64,000 bases of DNA from Bradyrhizobium cytisi (GTDB lineage Bacteria > Pseudomonadota > Alphaproteobacteria > Rhizobiales > Xanthobacteraceae). The notes beneath the pieces were generated by a model. The model was not told the DNA's origin. It ran no database searches and saw nothing but the letters and a program-made list of their open reading frames with translations. The position numbers and the translations under genes are program-made. This document shows, in pieces, positions 18,109-27,782 of this stretch (position 1 is the stretch's first letter; the number at the start of each line of letters is the position of its first letter). The stretch is taken from the NCBI RefSeq assembly GCF_008123515.1, contig NZ_VSSR01000075.1:22408-86407 (forward strand), given 5' to 3'.

Positions 18109-19338
18109 TCACTCCGTGGCGACGTCGCCGCTGATGATCTCGCCGAACAGTTCCCACTTTTCGCCCTTGAAGCGCTGCATCTGCAGCTGCGAAATCGGGG
18201 CGAAGTCGGTGGCGCTGGTGTTGATCTTGACGCCGGGCAGCAGGGTGTCCGGTGCAAAATCCTTTAAGGAAGCGGCCTGCTTCATGAGGTTGGCGCGGGT
18301 GAGGTCGTCACCGCACATTTCCAGCGCCTTGACGAGGGTCGAGGCTGCGCCATAGCCGTAGACCGTGCCGGTATCGGTCTTGTCGGCGCCCGGCATGTAC
18401 TTGTCGATGAACTCGTTCCACTTTTTCATGCCGGGGTCGGTGTTCCACTGCGGGTCCGTCGAGTCCTTGGCATAGGCCGCCGACAGCACGTTCTGCGAGG
18501 CTTCGAAGCCGGCCGGCTTCATCACGCTGCCGACGGAGATCGACACGTTGGTGAGGATCTGCAGCGGCTTCCAGTTCAGCTCGGCTGTCTTCTTGATGGT
18601 CTGGGCCGCGAACTTCGGCGTCGCATAGATCAGCAGCACGTCGGGATTGGCAGCCTTGATCTTGACGATGTGGCCGTCGATCGACGGCTCGGAGACCTCA
18701 TAGCTCTCTTCCAGGATAATTGCGGACGAAGCCTTGGCGCCAAAACCGTCCTTGGTGCCCTTGAGGTAGTCTTTGCCGAAATCGTCGTTCTGATAGAGGA
18801 TCGCGATCTTGGCGTCGGGCTTCTCCTTCATCAGCCATTTCGCATAGATCTGCGCTTCGCTCTGGTAGGACGGCTGCCAGCCGATGGTCCAGGGGAAGCT
18901 CTTCGGGTCGTTCCACTTGGTCGCGCCGGTGGCGACGAACAGCTGCGGGATCTTCTTGGCGTTCAGATATTTCTGGATCGCGGAGTTCGAGGGCGTGCCC
19001 AGCGGGTTGAACACGGCGAGCACCTCGTCGCTTTCGACCAGCTTGCGGACCTGCTCGACGGCCTTCGGCGGCGAATAGCCGTCGTCATAGGTGACGTAGA
19101 CGATCTTGCGGCCGTTGATGCCGCCCTTGTCGTTGATCATCTTGAGATAGGCTTCTTCGGTCTTGCCGATGATGCCATAGGCCGAGGCGGGGCCGCTGTA
19201 CGGCATGATGTTGCCGATCTTGATCTCGGTATCGGACGCGCCGGTGTCGTATTTCTTCTGGGCGAGTGCTGCGCCGGAGGTGAGGGTCGCGACCGCCGTT
19301 ACGAGCGCGGTGGTCCGCAGTGTTCTTCCGAAAAACAA
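18109..19338 (-). CDS. ABC transporter substrate-binding protein, LivK/Peripla_BP_6 type (paralogue 3)
   Basis: A 409-residue periplasmic protein with signal peptide MFFGRTLRTTALVTAVATLT, then SGAALA before QKKYD. The start codon is TTG 19338, supported by AAGGAGACC about 8 bases upstream. It is the binding protein nearest to livM, 29 bp after its stop, so it is probably made from the same transcript as the permease and ATPase genes. Fold and pocket segment (LFVATGATKWND) match the other two copies. Confidence 0.88.
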   Translation of the reverse strand: MFFGRTLRTTALVTAVATLTSGAALAQKKYDTGASDTEIKIGNIMPYSGPASAYGIIGKTEEAYLKMINDKGGINGRKIVYVTYDDGYSPPKAVEQVRKLVESDEVLAVFNPLGTPSNSAIQKYLNAKKIPQLFVATGATKWNDPKSFPWTIGWQPSYQSEAQIYAKWLMKEKPDAKIAILYQNDDFGKDYLKGTKDGFGAKASSAIILEESYEVSEPSIDGHIVKIKAANPDVLLIYATPKFAAQTIKKTAELNWKPLQILTNVSISVGSVMKPAGFEASQNVLSAAYAKDSTDPQWNTDPGMKKWNEFIDKYMPGADKTDTGTVYGYGAASTLVKALEMCGDDLTRANLMKQAASLKDFAPDTLLPGVKINTSATDFAPISQLQMQRFKGEKWELFGEIISGDVATE

Positions 19339-19367
19339 ATCTGGTCTCCTTCCTTAATTGATTGATT

Positions 19368-20384
19368 TCAGTTCTTTCTGAGCCGTCCGGCGAGTTGCTG
19401 GCCCAGGATTGCGACTTGCCTTGCGCCATGCGGCACGAGGTAGATGACGGCGAACAGGAGCACGCCGAACACGGCGCCGGACAGGCCCTTGGAGATGCCC
19501 TCCGCGATGTTCGGCACAAAGATGATGAAGGCCGCGCCGACGATCGAGCCGGGCAGCCAGCCGACGCCGCCGACGACCATGCCGAGGAACAGCTGGATCG
19601 CGAGCGTGATGGTGAAGCTGTCGGGCGCGACGAACTGCACCGCGATGGCGCTCAGGCCCCCGGCGACGCCGGTGACGGCCGCGGAGACGCCGAAGGCGAG
19701 CGTCTTGTACAGCGCGACGTTGATTCCCATGGCGGACGCTGCGATCTCGTTGTCGCGGATCGCCATGAAGGCGCGGCCCGAGCGGGAGCGCAGCAGGTTG
19801 ACCGAGAAGATGTAGATCGCGAGCACGACGACGAGCGTGAAATAATACAGCCACATGTCCTGTGACATCGGCAGGCCGAACGGCGCATCGGGCTTGGTGA
19901 CGACGAGGCCCTGCACGCCGCCGGTCCAGTGCTCGAGGAAGTTCAGCTTGAGCAGCTGTGGCATCGCGGTGGCGAGCGCGAAGGTCGCAAGCGCGAGGTA
20001 GACGCCGGAGAGCCGCAGCGCCGGCTGGCCGAACAGGAAGCCCGCGCCGAAGCAGACCACGGCCGCGGCCGGCAGGCAGAGGAAATAGGGGACGTTGAAC
20101 TGCTCCATCATCACAGCGGTGACGTAGGCGCCGATGCCGTAGAACGCGCTCTGGCCGAGCGAGAACTGGCCGGACCCGCCAGTCAGGATGTTCAGCGCCA
20201 GCACGGCGAGGCCCAGATACAACAGCTGGGTCAGCTGGAAGATCACGAAGTTCTTCGCAAACAGCGGCACGGCGATGAGAAGCAGCAGCACCAGCAGCGA
20301 GGTGCCCGTGCCCAGCGTCATGGCCCGCTTCGGAACCGCTTCGACGGCCGGGGCTTCCGTGACGACGTCTTCTGCAGCGCTCAT
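19368..20384 (-). CDS. livM: Branched-chain amino acid-type ABC transporter permease LivM
   Basis: A 338-residue inner-membrane permease with many hydrophobic segments. It carries the LivM signatures LNILTGGSGQFSLGQSAFYG, TFALATAMP, and AIRDNEIAASAMGINVALYK (the cytoplasmic loop that contacts the ATPases). The start is set at ATG 20384, two bases after the livH stop codon TGA; TTG 20390 is an alternative. It pairs with LivH to form the membrane channel. Confidence 0.92.
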   Translation of the reverse strand: MSAAEDVVTEAPAVEAVPKRAMTLGTGTSLLVLLLLIAVPLFAKNFVIFQLTQLLYLGLAVLALNILTGGSGQFSLGQSAFYGIGAYVTAVMMEQFNVPYFLCLPAAAVVCFGAGFLFGQPALRLSGVYLALATFALATAMPQLLKLNFLEHWTGGVQGLVVTKPDAPFGLPMSQDMWLYYFTLVVVLAIYIFSVNLLRSRSGRAFMAIRDNEIAASAMGINVALYKTLAFGVSAAVTGVAGGLSAIAVQFVAPDSFTITLAIQLFLGMVVGGVGWLPGSIVGAAFIIFVPNIAEGISKGLSGAVFGVLLFAVIYLVPHGARQVAILGQQLAGRLRKN

Positions 20385-20386
20385 GA

Positions 20387-21265
20387 TCAAACTCGCTTGA
20401 CGATGTGCCGGCCGAACAGACCAGCGGGTTTGACGACCAGGACGGAGATGATCAGCGCGAGCGCGATCGGGAGTTTGAGCTCGTTGCCGACGCCGGGGAT
20501 GTAGGTGCCGGCGAGGTTCTCGAAGATGCCAACCAGGAAGCCGCCGACCACGGCGCCGAACGGGCTGGTCAGCCCGCCAAGCACGGCGGCGGCGAAGCCG
20601 TAGATCAGCACGCCGCCCATCATGTTGGGCTCGAGGAACACGACCGGCGCGATCAGCATGCCGGCGATGGCGCCGATGGCAGACGCCATGCCCCAGCCCA
20701 GCGCGATCATCCAGGAGGTGTTGATGCCGACCAGGCGGGCCGATTCAGGCACCGAGGCGGCCGCCCGCATCGCAAGCCCGATCCGCGTGTACTGGAAGAA
20801 GAAATAGAGCGCGATCAGCAGCAGCACGGTGACGCCGATCATGCCGGCCTGGTGGGTCGAGATCAGCTGGCTGCCGAGGAACGGCGAGGAGCCGAACGGG
20901 GTCGGATATTGCTTGATGGTGAAGTCCCAGATCAGCCCGGCCGAGGAGTTGATGATCGCATAGAGTGCGATGAAGCCGGCGACATTGGTCAGGATCGGCG
21001 CCTTGGCCAGCGGTTTGAACAGGATGCGCTCGATGGCGATGCCGCCGACGAAGGAGAGCACCAGTGCGATGATGAACGCGCCCCAATAGGGCACGCCCCA
21101 CTGCATCAGCTGCCAGGAGATGAAGGTCGAGAACATCGCCATCTCGCCTTGCGCGAAATTGAGATGGTCGATCGCCTGGTAGATCATGACCACCGCGAGC
21201 GCCATGCAGGCGTAGATGGCGCCCGTGGCAATCCCGGCCAGGACCTGGTTGGTAAACAGTTCCAT
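20387..21265 (-). CDS. livH: Branched-chain amino acid-type ABC transporter permease LivH
   Basis: A 292-residue permease beginning MELFTNQVLAGIATGAIYAC, typical of LivH. It has a row of membrane helices and the loop RAAASVPESARLVGIN that docks onto the ATPase. It starts 12 bp after livF and ends two bases before the livM start, so the order is livG-livF-livH-livM-binding protein in one operon. Confidence 0.92.
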   Translation of the reverse strand: MELFTNQVLAGIATGAIYACMALAVVMIYQAIDHLNFAQGEMAMFSTFISWQLMQWGVPYWGAFIIALVLSFVGGIAIERILFKPLAKAPILTNVAGFIALYAIINSSAGLIWDFTIKQYPTPFGSSPFLGSQLISTHQAGMIGVTVLLLIALYFFFQYTRIGLAMRAAASVPESARLVGINTSWMIALGWGMASAIGAIAGMLIAPVVFLEPNMMGGVLIYGFAAAVLGGLTSPFGAVVGGFLVGIFENLAGTYIPGVGNELKLPIALALIISVLVVKPAGLFGRHIVKRV

Positions 21266-21277
21266 TGTCCCGGCTCC

Positions 21278-21987
21278 TCAGTAACCCAGATAGGATTTGC
21301 GGATTTCTTCGTTGTTCGCGATGTCCTTGGCGTTGCCGGACATCACGATACGGCCGGTCTCGATCACATAGGCCTGGTCGGCGAGCTCGAGCGCGAGCTG
21401 GGCGTTCTGCTCGACCACCAGGATCGACACCTTGTCCTCGCGGTTGATCTTGCCGAGGATGCCGAACAGGTCGCGCACCACCAGCGGCGCGAGGCCAAAG
21501 GACGGCTCGTCGAGCAGCATCAGCCGCGGCCGCAGCATCAGCGCGCGCGCGACCGCGAGCATCTGCTGCTCGCCGCCGGAGAGCGTGCCGGCTTGCTGGG
21601 TGTGGCGCTGCTTCAGCACCGGGAAATGCGCATACATGCGCTCGATGTCGGAGACGATGCCCGCATTGTCCTTGCGGGTGATGGCACCGAGCTGGAGGTT
21701 CTCCTCCACCGTCATGGTGGTGAAGGTGCCGCGGCCCTGCGGCACATGGGCGATGCCGAACCGCACGATGCTCTCGGTGGAGCGGTGGTTCAGCGGCTTG
21801 CCGTCGAACTCGATGCCGCCGGTCGAGCGCACCATGTTGCAGATCGCGCGCAAGGTCGTGGTCTTGCCGGCGCCGTTGGCGCCGAGCAGCGTGGTCAGCG
21901 AACCTTCGTTGAGCGAGAAGGAGAGGCCGTGGAGCGCCTGGACCTGGCCGTAATAGGCGCGCAGGTCCTTGACGTTGAGCAGCGTCG

Positions 21988-21991
<4 letters not shown>
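21278..21991 (-). CDS. livF: ABC transporter ATP-binding protein LivF
   Basis: A 237-residue ATPase with Walker A GANGAGKT, signature LSGGEQQ, and Walker B LMLLDEPSFGL. The short C-terminus and RGIFT-like Q-loop region (VPQGRGTFTTMTVEENL) are LivF features. ATG 21991 overlaps the livG stop by 4 bp, indicating translational coupling. Confidence 0.93.
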
Positions 21992-22785
<794 letters not shown>

Positions 22786-22851
22786 GTCGTCTCGCCCACA
22801 CTATTCCGCGGGCGAAGGGGCGATGCGAACCGCTCCCGATGATGACAAAGG

Positions 22852-23718
22852 CTATCTGAATCCCTCGGCCACACGCGCAACTTTTCCTCCTGATTTCAGC
22901 TTTTTGCTGACTTCTTTTTTGGATTGCGGCATCAGACCCCCAAGTGCCGCTTCGATGTTCCTTACCATCGCCAGCAGTCGCGGTCCAATGTCGTTGATCA
23001 AACGCTCTTCCGTGAAGCGGAATGCGGGCGCACCGCAATTGAATGCGTAGGGACCGGTTCCGTCGTTGAGCTTGAGCGCGACGCCGGCGGCGCCGATATC
23101 GTCGTGCCAGTCGCCGACGGACATCGCGAAGCCGTATTTCGCAACCGTCTCGCCTGAACGCTCCAGTCCGTCGCGCATCTTGGGCCAGCGGCTGCCGTAA
23201 TGTTCGCGCAGAATGCGGGAGACTTCAGCGCGGCCTTCTTCGTCGAGTGCCCAGAAGTAGGCGCGGCCCATCGCACTGGTTGCAATCGGCACGCGGGAGC
23301 CGACGTCGAGTTGAACGCCGACCGTCTCGCTGCCACGGCTCTGCCCGAAATAGATCATGCTGTGACGGTCGCGGCCGCCGACGGCGACGGCGCCGCCGGT
23401 CGCGCGCATCATTTCTTCGCGAAACGGTTCGGACAAATGCCGAACGCCGAGATTGGCGAGCGCCGCATAACCAAGCGACATCGCCGCCGGTGTGAGCTGA
23501 TACTTCTCGAAGCGGGGAACCGGCGCAAGATAACCGAGCTTCGTCAACGTATAGGTCAGGCGTGATACGGTCGGCTTGGGCAGATTGGTCCGCGCCGCGA
23601 TCTCCTGGTTGCCGAGCAGGCCGTCATTGGGTTGGAATGCGCGCAATACATCCAGTCCGCGGGAAAGCGCGACGACGAAATTCCGATCGGTCGCGGTCTT
23701 CTTTGCTGTACGCTTCAT
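22852..23718 (-). CDS. IclR-family transcriptional regulator
   Basis: About 288 residues. The N-terminal winged HTH (FVVALSRGLDVLRAFQ, GNQEIAARTNLPKPTVSRLTY) is followed by an IclR effector domain (VQLDVGSRVPIATSAMGRA, then GWHDDIGAAGVAL-like segments near the C-terminus). The start is uncertain: ATG 23718 is chosen, TTG 23751 is possible; neither has a good ribosome site. It diverges from pimF across a gap holding an IclR-like palindrome and also precedes livG on the same strand. It may coordinate uptake and degradation of the same acids. Confidence 0.87.
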   Translation of the reverse strand: MKRTAKKTATDRNFVVALSRGLDVLRAFQPNDGLLGNQEIAARTNLPKPTVSRLTYTLTKLGYLAPVPRFEKYQLTPAAMSLGYAALANLGVRHLSEPFREEMMRATGGAVAVGGRDRHSMIYFGQSRGSETVGVQLDVGSRVPIATSAMGRAYFWALDEEGRAEVSRILREHYGSRWPKMRDGLERSGETVAKYGFAMSVGDWHDDIGAAGVALKLNDGTGPYAFNCGAPAFRFTEERLINDIGPRLLAMVRNIEAALGGLMPQSKKEVSKKLKSGGKVARVAEGFR

Positions 23719-23785
23719 CCCGGATCTGCTCTTGCGCGGAGTCGTTGACAAGCCACGTGCTTCAAAATAACCCTGCCGTCAAGAT

Positions 23786-23802
23786 GCGGAATTAAATTCC
23801 GC
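23786..23802. promoter_or_regulatory. GGAATTAAATTCC palindrome, probable IclR operator
   Basis: GCGGAAT (23786-23792) and ATTCCGC (23796-23802) are perfect inverted copies around TAA. The core resembles the GGAAAT/ATTTCC dyads bound by IclR-family proteins. It lies between the IclR gene and the pimF start at 23848, in the right place to control both. Confidence 0.75.
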
Positions 23803-23847
23803 ACTGCGAAATCGAATAAAAGTAAATCCCCACCAAGGAGGGAAACC

Positions 23848-25944
23848 GTGAGCGAAGTGGTCAAGTTAGAGCGTCATGACGAAGTCGGGATCGTCACGGT
23901 CAACAGCCCTCCGGTCAATGCGCTGAGTGCCGCAGTCCGCGGTGGTATCCTGGAGTGCATCAAGGCCGCCATCGCCGATCCCGCGATCAAGGGCATCGTG
24001 CTGACCTGCGCCGGCCGCACCTTCATTGCCGGCGCCGACATCACCGAATTCGGCAAGCCGCCGAAGCCGCCAGGCCTCAACGAAGTGCTGGCCGAGATGG
24101 AGAATTCGCCGAAGCCGATCGTCGCCGCGATCCACGGCACCGCGCTCGGCGGCGGCCTCGAGGTCGCGTTGGCCTGTCATTTCCGCGTGGCTGTCAAAGA
24201 GGCAAAGCTCGGCCTGCCCGAGGTGAAGCTCGGCCTGCTGCCCGGTGCCGGCGGCACCCAGCGCCTGCCGCGCGCGGTCGGGCCGGAGCTCGCCGTCAAG
24301 ATGATCGTCGGCGGCGATCCGATCGGTGCGGCGGAAGCGCTGAAGAATGGCCTGATCGAGGAGATCGTCGAAGGTCCGGCGTCCGGCGGCGAGGCCTTCG
24401 TCCGCAAGCTGCTGGCCGAGAAGCGTCCGCTACGCCGCCTGCGCGACGACGATTCCAAGATTGCGGCGGCCAAGGCCGACCGCTCGATCTTCACCAATGC
24501 GGTTGCCGCCATGACCAAGAAGTCGCGCGGCCTGGAAGCGCCGTTCGCGGCGGCCGACGCCGTCGGCTACGCCATCGACCTGCCGTTCGACGAAGGTTTG
24601 AAGAAGGAGCGCGAGGGCTTCCTCAAGCTCGTCGCCAGCGACCAGTCCAAGGCGCAGCGCTACGCCTTCTTCGCCGAGCGTGAAGCCAGCAAGATCGCGG
24701 GCGTCCCTGAAGGCACCAAGTCGCGCCCCGTTAACCGTGTCGCCATTCTCGGTGCCGGCACCATGGGCGGCGGCATCGCGATGTCTTTTGCCAATGCCGG
24801 CATCCCCGTCACCCTGATCGAGACCGGCGAGGAGCAGCTCAAGCGCGGCATGGGCATCATGCAGAAGAACTGGGAAGCGACCGCCGCACGCGGCGGCATC
24901 CCGGCGGATGCGCCGGCCAAGCGCATGGCGCTGATCAACGGCGTGGTCGGCATCGAGAACGTCGGCGACGCCGACCTCGTCATCGAAGCCGTGTTCGAGA
25001 CCATGGCGGTGAAGCAGGAAGTGTTCGGCAAGCTCGACCAATACGTCAAGCAAGGCGCTGTGCTTGCCTCCAACACCTCGTACCTGAACATCGACGAGAT
25101 CGCGAAGGCGACCAAGCGTCCGCAGGACGTGCTCGGCATGCACTTCTTCTCGCCGGCCAATGTCATGAAGCTGTGCGAGATCGTGCGCGCCGACAAGACC
25201 GCGCCGGATGCCCTCGTGACTGCAGCCACGATCGCCCGCAAAATTGCAAAAGTGCCGGCCGTGGTCGGCGTCTGCGACGGCTTTGTCGGCAACCGCATGC
25301 TGGCGCAGCGCGGCAAGCAATCCGAGAAGCTGTTGTTCGAAGGCGCGCTGCCGCAGCAAGTGGACGCCGTGGTGACGAAATTCGGCATGCCGATGGGCCC
25401 GTTCGCGATGGGTGATCTCGCCGGCCTCGATATCGGCTGGCGCTCGCGCAAGGACCGCGGCATCAAGTCGGAGATCGCGGACGCGCTGTGCGAAGCCGGC
25501 CGCTTCGGCCAGAAGACCGGCAAGGGCTATTACAAGTATGAAGCCGGCTCCCGCGCGCCGCTGCCCGATCCGGAGGTCGAGAAGCTGATCGACGAGACGC
25601 TGCTGCGTCTCGGGCGCAAGAAGCGGATCGTCAGCGACGACGAGATCCTCGAGCGCATGATGTACCCGATGATCAACGAGGGCGCGAAGATCCTCGAAGA
25701 GGGCATCGCGGCGCGTCCCTCCGACATCGACGTGGTCTGGCTCTATGGCTATGGCTGGCCGATCTACCGCGGCGGCCCGATGTTCTGGGCCGACAGCGTC
25801 GGCCTCAAGCACATCGCCGACCGTCTCGCCTTCTACGCCAAGGAGACCAACGACCCGAACCTCGAGCCCGCGCCGCTGCTGAAGAAGCTCGCGGCGGAGG
25901 GCAAAACGTTCGCCTCGCTCGCTGCGGCGTCAAAGGCGGCGTGA
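23848..25944 (+). CDS. pimF: Bifunctional enoyl-CoA hydratase / 3-hydroxyacyl-CoA dehydrogenase, PimF-like
   Basis: A 698-residue fusion. Residues 1-190 are a crotonase domain with the oxyanion segment IAGADI, HGTALGGGLE, and catalytic Glu105 and Glu125. About residue 298 onward is an NAD-dependent 3-hydroxyacyl-CoA dehydrogenase (VAILGAGTMGGGIAMSFANAG, MHFFSPANVMKLCEIV). The start is GTG 23848 behind a strong AAGGAGGG. It matches the PimF role in the Rhodopseudomonas palustris pim operon, which degrades medium-chain dicarboxylates and fatty acids. The pim name rests on operon context. Confidence 0.88.
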   Translation: MSEVVKLERHDEVGIVTVNSPPVNALSAAVRGGILECIKAAIADPAIKGIVLTCAGRTFIAGADITEFGKPPKPPGLNEVLAEMENSPKPIVAAIHGTALGGGLEVALACHFRVAVKEAKLGLPEVKLGLLPGAGGTQRLPRAVGPELAVKMIVGGDPIGAAEALKNGLIEEIVEGPASGGEAFVRKLLAEKRPLRRLRDDDSKIAAAKADRSIFTNAVAAMTKKSRGLEAPFAAADAVGYAIDLPFDEGLKKEREGFLKLVASDQSKAQRYAFFAEREASKIAGVPEGTKSRPVNRVAILGAGTMGGGIAMSFANAGIPVTLIETGEEQLKRGMGIMQKNWEATAARGGIPADAPAKRMALINGVVGIENVGDADLVIEAVFETMAVKQEVFGKLDQYVKQGAVLASNTSYLNIDEIAKATKRPQDVLGMHFFSPANVMKLCEIVRADKTAPDALVTAATIARKIAKVPAVVGVCDGFVGNRMLAQRGKQSEKLLFEGALPQQVDAVVTKFGMPMGPFAMGDLAGLDIGWRSRKDRGIKSEIADALCEAGRFGQKTGKGYYKYEAGSRAPLPDPEVEKLIDETLLRLGRKKRIVSDDEILERMMYPMINEGAKILEEGIAARPSDIDVVWLYGYGWPIYRGGPMFWADSVGLKHIADRLAFYAKETNDPNLEPAPLLKKLAAEGKTFASLAAASKAA

Positions 25945-25963
25945 TGGAGGCTACCTCCCCGCT

Positions 25964-26070
25964 CGTCATTCCGGGATGGCCCAAAGGGCCAGACCCGGAA
26001 TCCATTTCACCCCTGATTTCGTGGCCTGATGGATTCCGGGCTCGCGACTTTGTCGCGCCCCGGAATGACG
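25964..26070. repeat. Intergenic inverted repeat, CGTCATTCCGGG family
   Basis: Left end CGTCATTCCGGGATGGCCCA and right end CGCGCCCCGGAATGACG are inverted. A GGATGGCCCAAAGGGCC hairpin and a second arm GGAATCC / GGATTCC lie inside. It sits within the pim operon between pimF and pimA. Confidence 0.85.
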
Positions 26071-26089
26071 ACTGATTGTGATGTAGAAA

Positions 26090-27763
26090 ATGGCCCATCC
26101 CGGCGAACAGTTTTACCCCGAGGGCGTGCATTGGGACGACTCCATCGTCCAGGGCACGCTGCCTGACCTGCTCTCGACGGCCGCGGCAAGTTACGGCCCT
26201 CGCACCGCGCTGGAATTTCGCGATCGTCCGATCACCTATACCGAGCTCGCCGCCATGGCCGAGCGCGCGGCGGCTGCGTTCCTGCGTGCCGGCTGCGGCA
26301 AGAGCAGCTCTGTTGCGCTATTCCTCGGCAATACGCCGGATCATCCCGTCAATTTCTTCGGTGCGCTGAAGGCAGGCGCCCGGGTCGCGCATCTGTCGCC
26401 GCTCGACGGCGAGATCGCGCTGACGCACAAGGTTTCCGACTCCGGCTCGCGCCTGCTGGTCACGTCGAACCTGCAGGCGTTGTTGCCGACCGCGTTGAAA
26501 TTTCTCGAGAAGGGGCTGATCGATCGCCTCGTCGTCTGCGAGGACGACAGCTGGGGCAAGGTCGGCACGCCGCAGGCGGCGATCCCAAGTGATTCCCGCA
26601 TCGTCACCTTCAAGGCCTTCGTCGAAGCCGCGCCGCTGCCGGCGCAATGGCCGACTGTGGCGGTCGATGACGTCGCGCTGCTGCAATATACCGGCGGCAC
26701 CACCGGCCTGCCGAAGGGCGCCATGCTCACGCACGGCAATCTCTCCTCCGCGGTGTCGATCTACGACGTCTGGGGCAAGCCGGCACGCGCGGCGCGCGGC
26801 GACGTCGTCGAGCGCGTGATCTGTGTGCTGCCGCTGTTCCACATCTATGCGCTCACCGTCGTGCTGCTGTCCTCGCTCAGCCGCGGCAATCTGATCTCGC
26901 TGCACCAGCGTTTCGATGTCGAAGCCGTGATGCGCGACATCGAGGTCAAGCGCGCGACCTATTTTCCGGGCGTGCCGACGATGTGGATCGCGATCGCGGC
27001 ACTTCCCGATCTCGACAAGCGTGACTTCTCTTCGCTCGCCGCGATCGGCTCCGGCGGCGCGCCGCTGCCGGTCGAGGTCGCGAGCTTCTTCGAGCGCAAG
27101 GTCGGCAAGAAGCTCAAGAGCGGCTGGGGCATGACCGAGACCTGCTCGCCCGGCACCGGCCACCCGCCTGTCGGTCCCGACAAGCCCGGATCGATCGGAT
27201 TGATGCTGCCCGGCATCGAGCTCGACGTCGTCTCGCTGGAAGAGCCCACGAAAGTGCTGCCACCGGGCGAAGTCGGCGAGATCCGCATCAAGGGCCCGAA
27301 CGTCACCAAGGGCTATTGGAACAAGCAGCACGACTCCGCGGAGTATTTCTCCGAAGGCCGCTTCCTCACCGGCGACATCGGCTATGTCGACACCGACGGC
27401 TATTTCTTCCTGGTCGACCGCAAGAAGGACATGATCATCTCTGGCGGCTTCAACGTCTATCCGCAGATGATCGAGCAGGCGATCTACACCGTATCGGGCG
27501 TGCACGAGGTGATCGTGCTCGGCATTCCCGATCCGTATCGCGGTGAGGCCGCAAAGGCCTTCATCAAGCTCAAGCCGGACGCAAAACCGTTCTCGCTCGA
27601 CGAGCTGCGCGCGCAGCTCGCCGGCAAGGTCGGCAAGCACGAATTGCCGGCGGAGGTCGAGTTCGTCGACGATCTGCCGCGCACGCCGGTCGGAAAGCTG
27701 TCGCGCCACGAATTGCGCCAGCGGCAGAAATCAGGTCAAAAGCACGATATAAACCAGGAATAA
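26090..27763 (+). CDS. pimA: Dicarboxylate / fatty acid-CoA ligase, PimA-like
   Basis: A 557-residue AMP-forming ligase. The P-loop motif YTGGTTGLPKGAMLTH, the A5 motif GWGMTETCSPGTGHP, the adenine/ribose motif TGDIGYVDTDGYFFLVDRKK and the C-terminal Lys in RTPVGKLSRHEL are present. It would activate dicarboxylic or fatty acids to CoA thioesters for the beta-oxidation enzymes on either side. A repeat-filled 145-bp gap separates it from pimF; pimC follows after 19 bp. Chain-length preference cannot be read from sequence. Confidence 0.87.
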   Translation: MAHPGEQFYPEGVHWDDSIVQGTLPDLLSTAAASYGPRTALEFRDRPITYTELAAMAERAAAAFLRAGCGKSSSVALFLGNTPDHPVNFFGALKAGARVAHLSPLDGEIALTHKVSDSGSRLLVTSNLQALLPTALKFLEKGLIDRLVVCEDDSWGKVGTPQAAIPSDSRIVTFKAFVEAAPLPAQWPTVAVDDVALLQYTGGTTGLPKGAMLTHGNLSSAVSIYDVWGKPARAARGDVVERVICVLPLFHIYALTVVLLSSLSRGNLISLHQRFDVEAVMRDIEVKRATYFPGVPTMWIAIAALPDLDKRDFSSLAAIGSGGAPLPVEVASFFERKVGKKLKSGWGMTETCSPGTGHPPVGPDKPGSIGLMLPGIELDVVSLEEPTKVLPPGEVGEIRIKGPNVTKGYWNKQHDSAEYFSEGRFLTGDIGYVDTDGYFFLVDRKKDMIISGGFNVYPQMIEQAIYTVSGVHEVIVLGIPDPYRGEAAKAFIKLKPDAKPFSLDELRAQLAGKVGKHELPAEVEFVDDLPRTPVGKLSRHELRQRQKSGQKHDINQE

Positions 27764-27782
27764 CGCTTCACAGGAGGATCCG

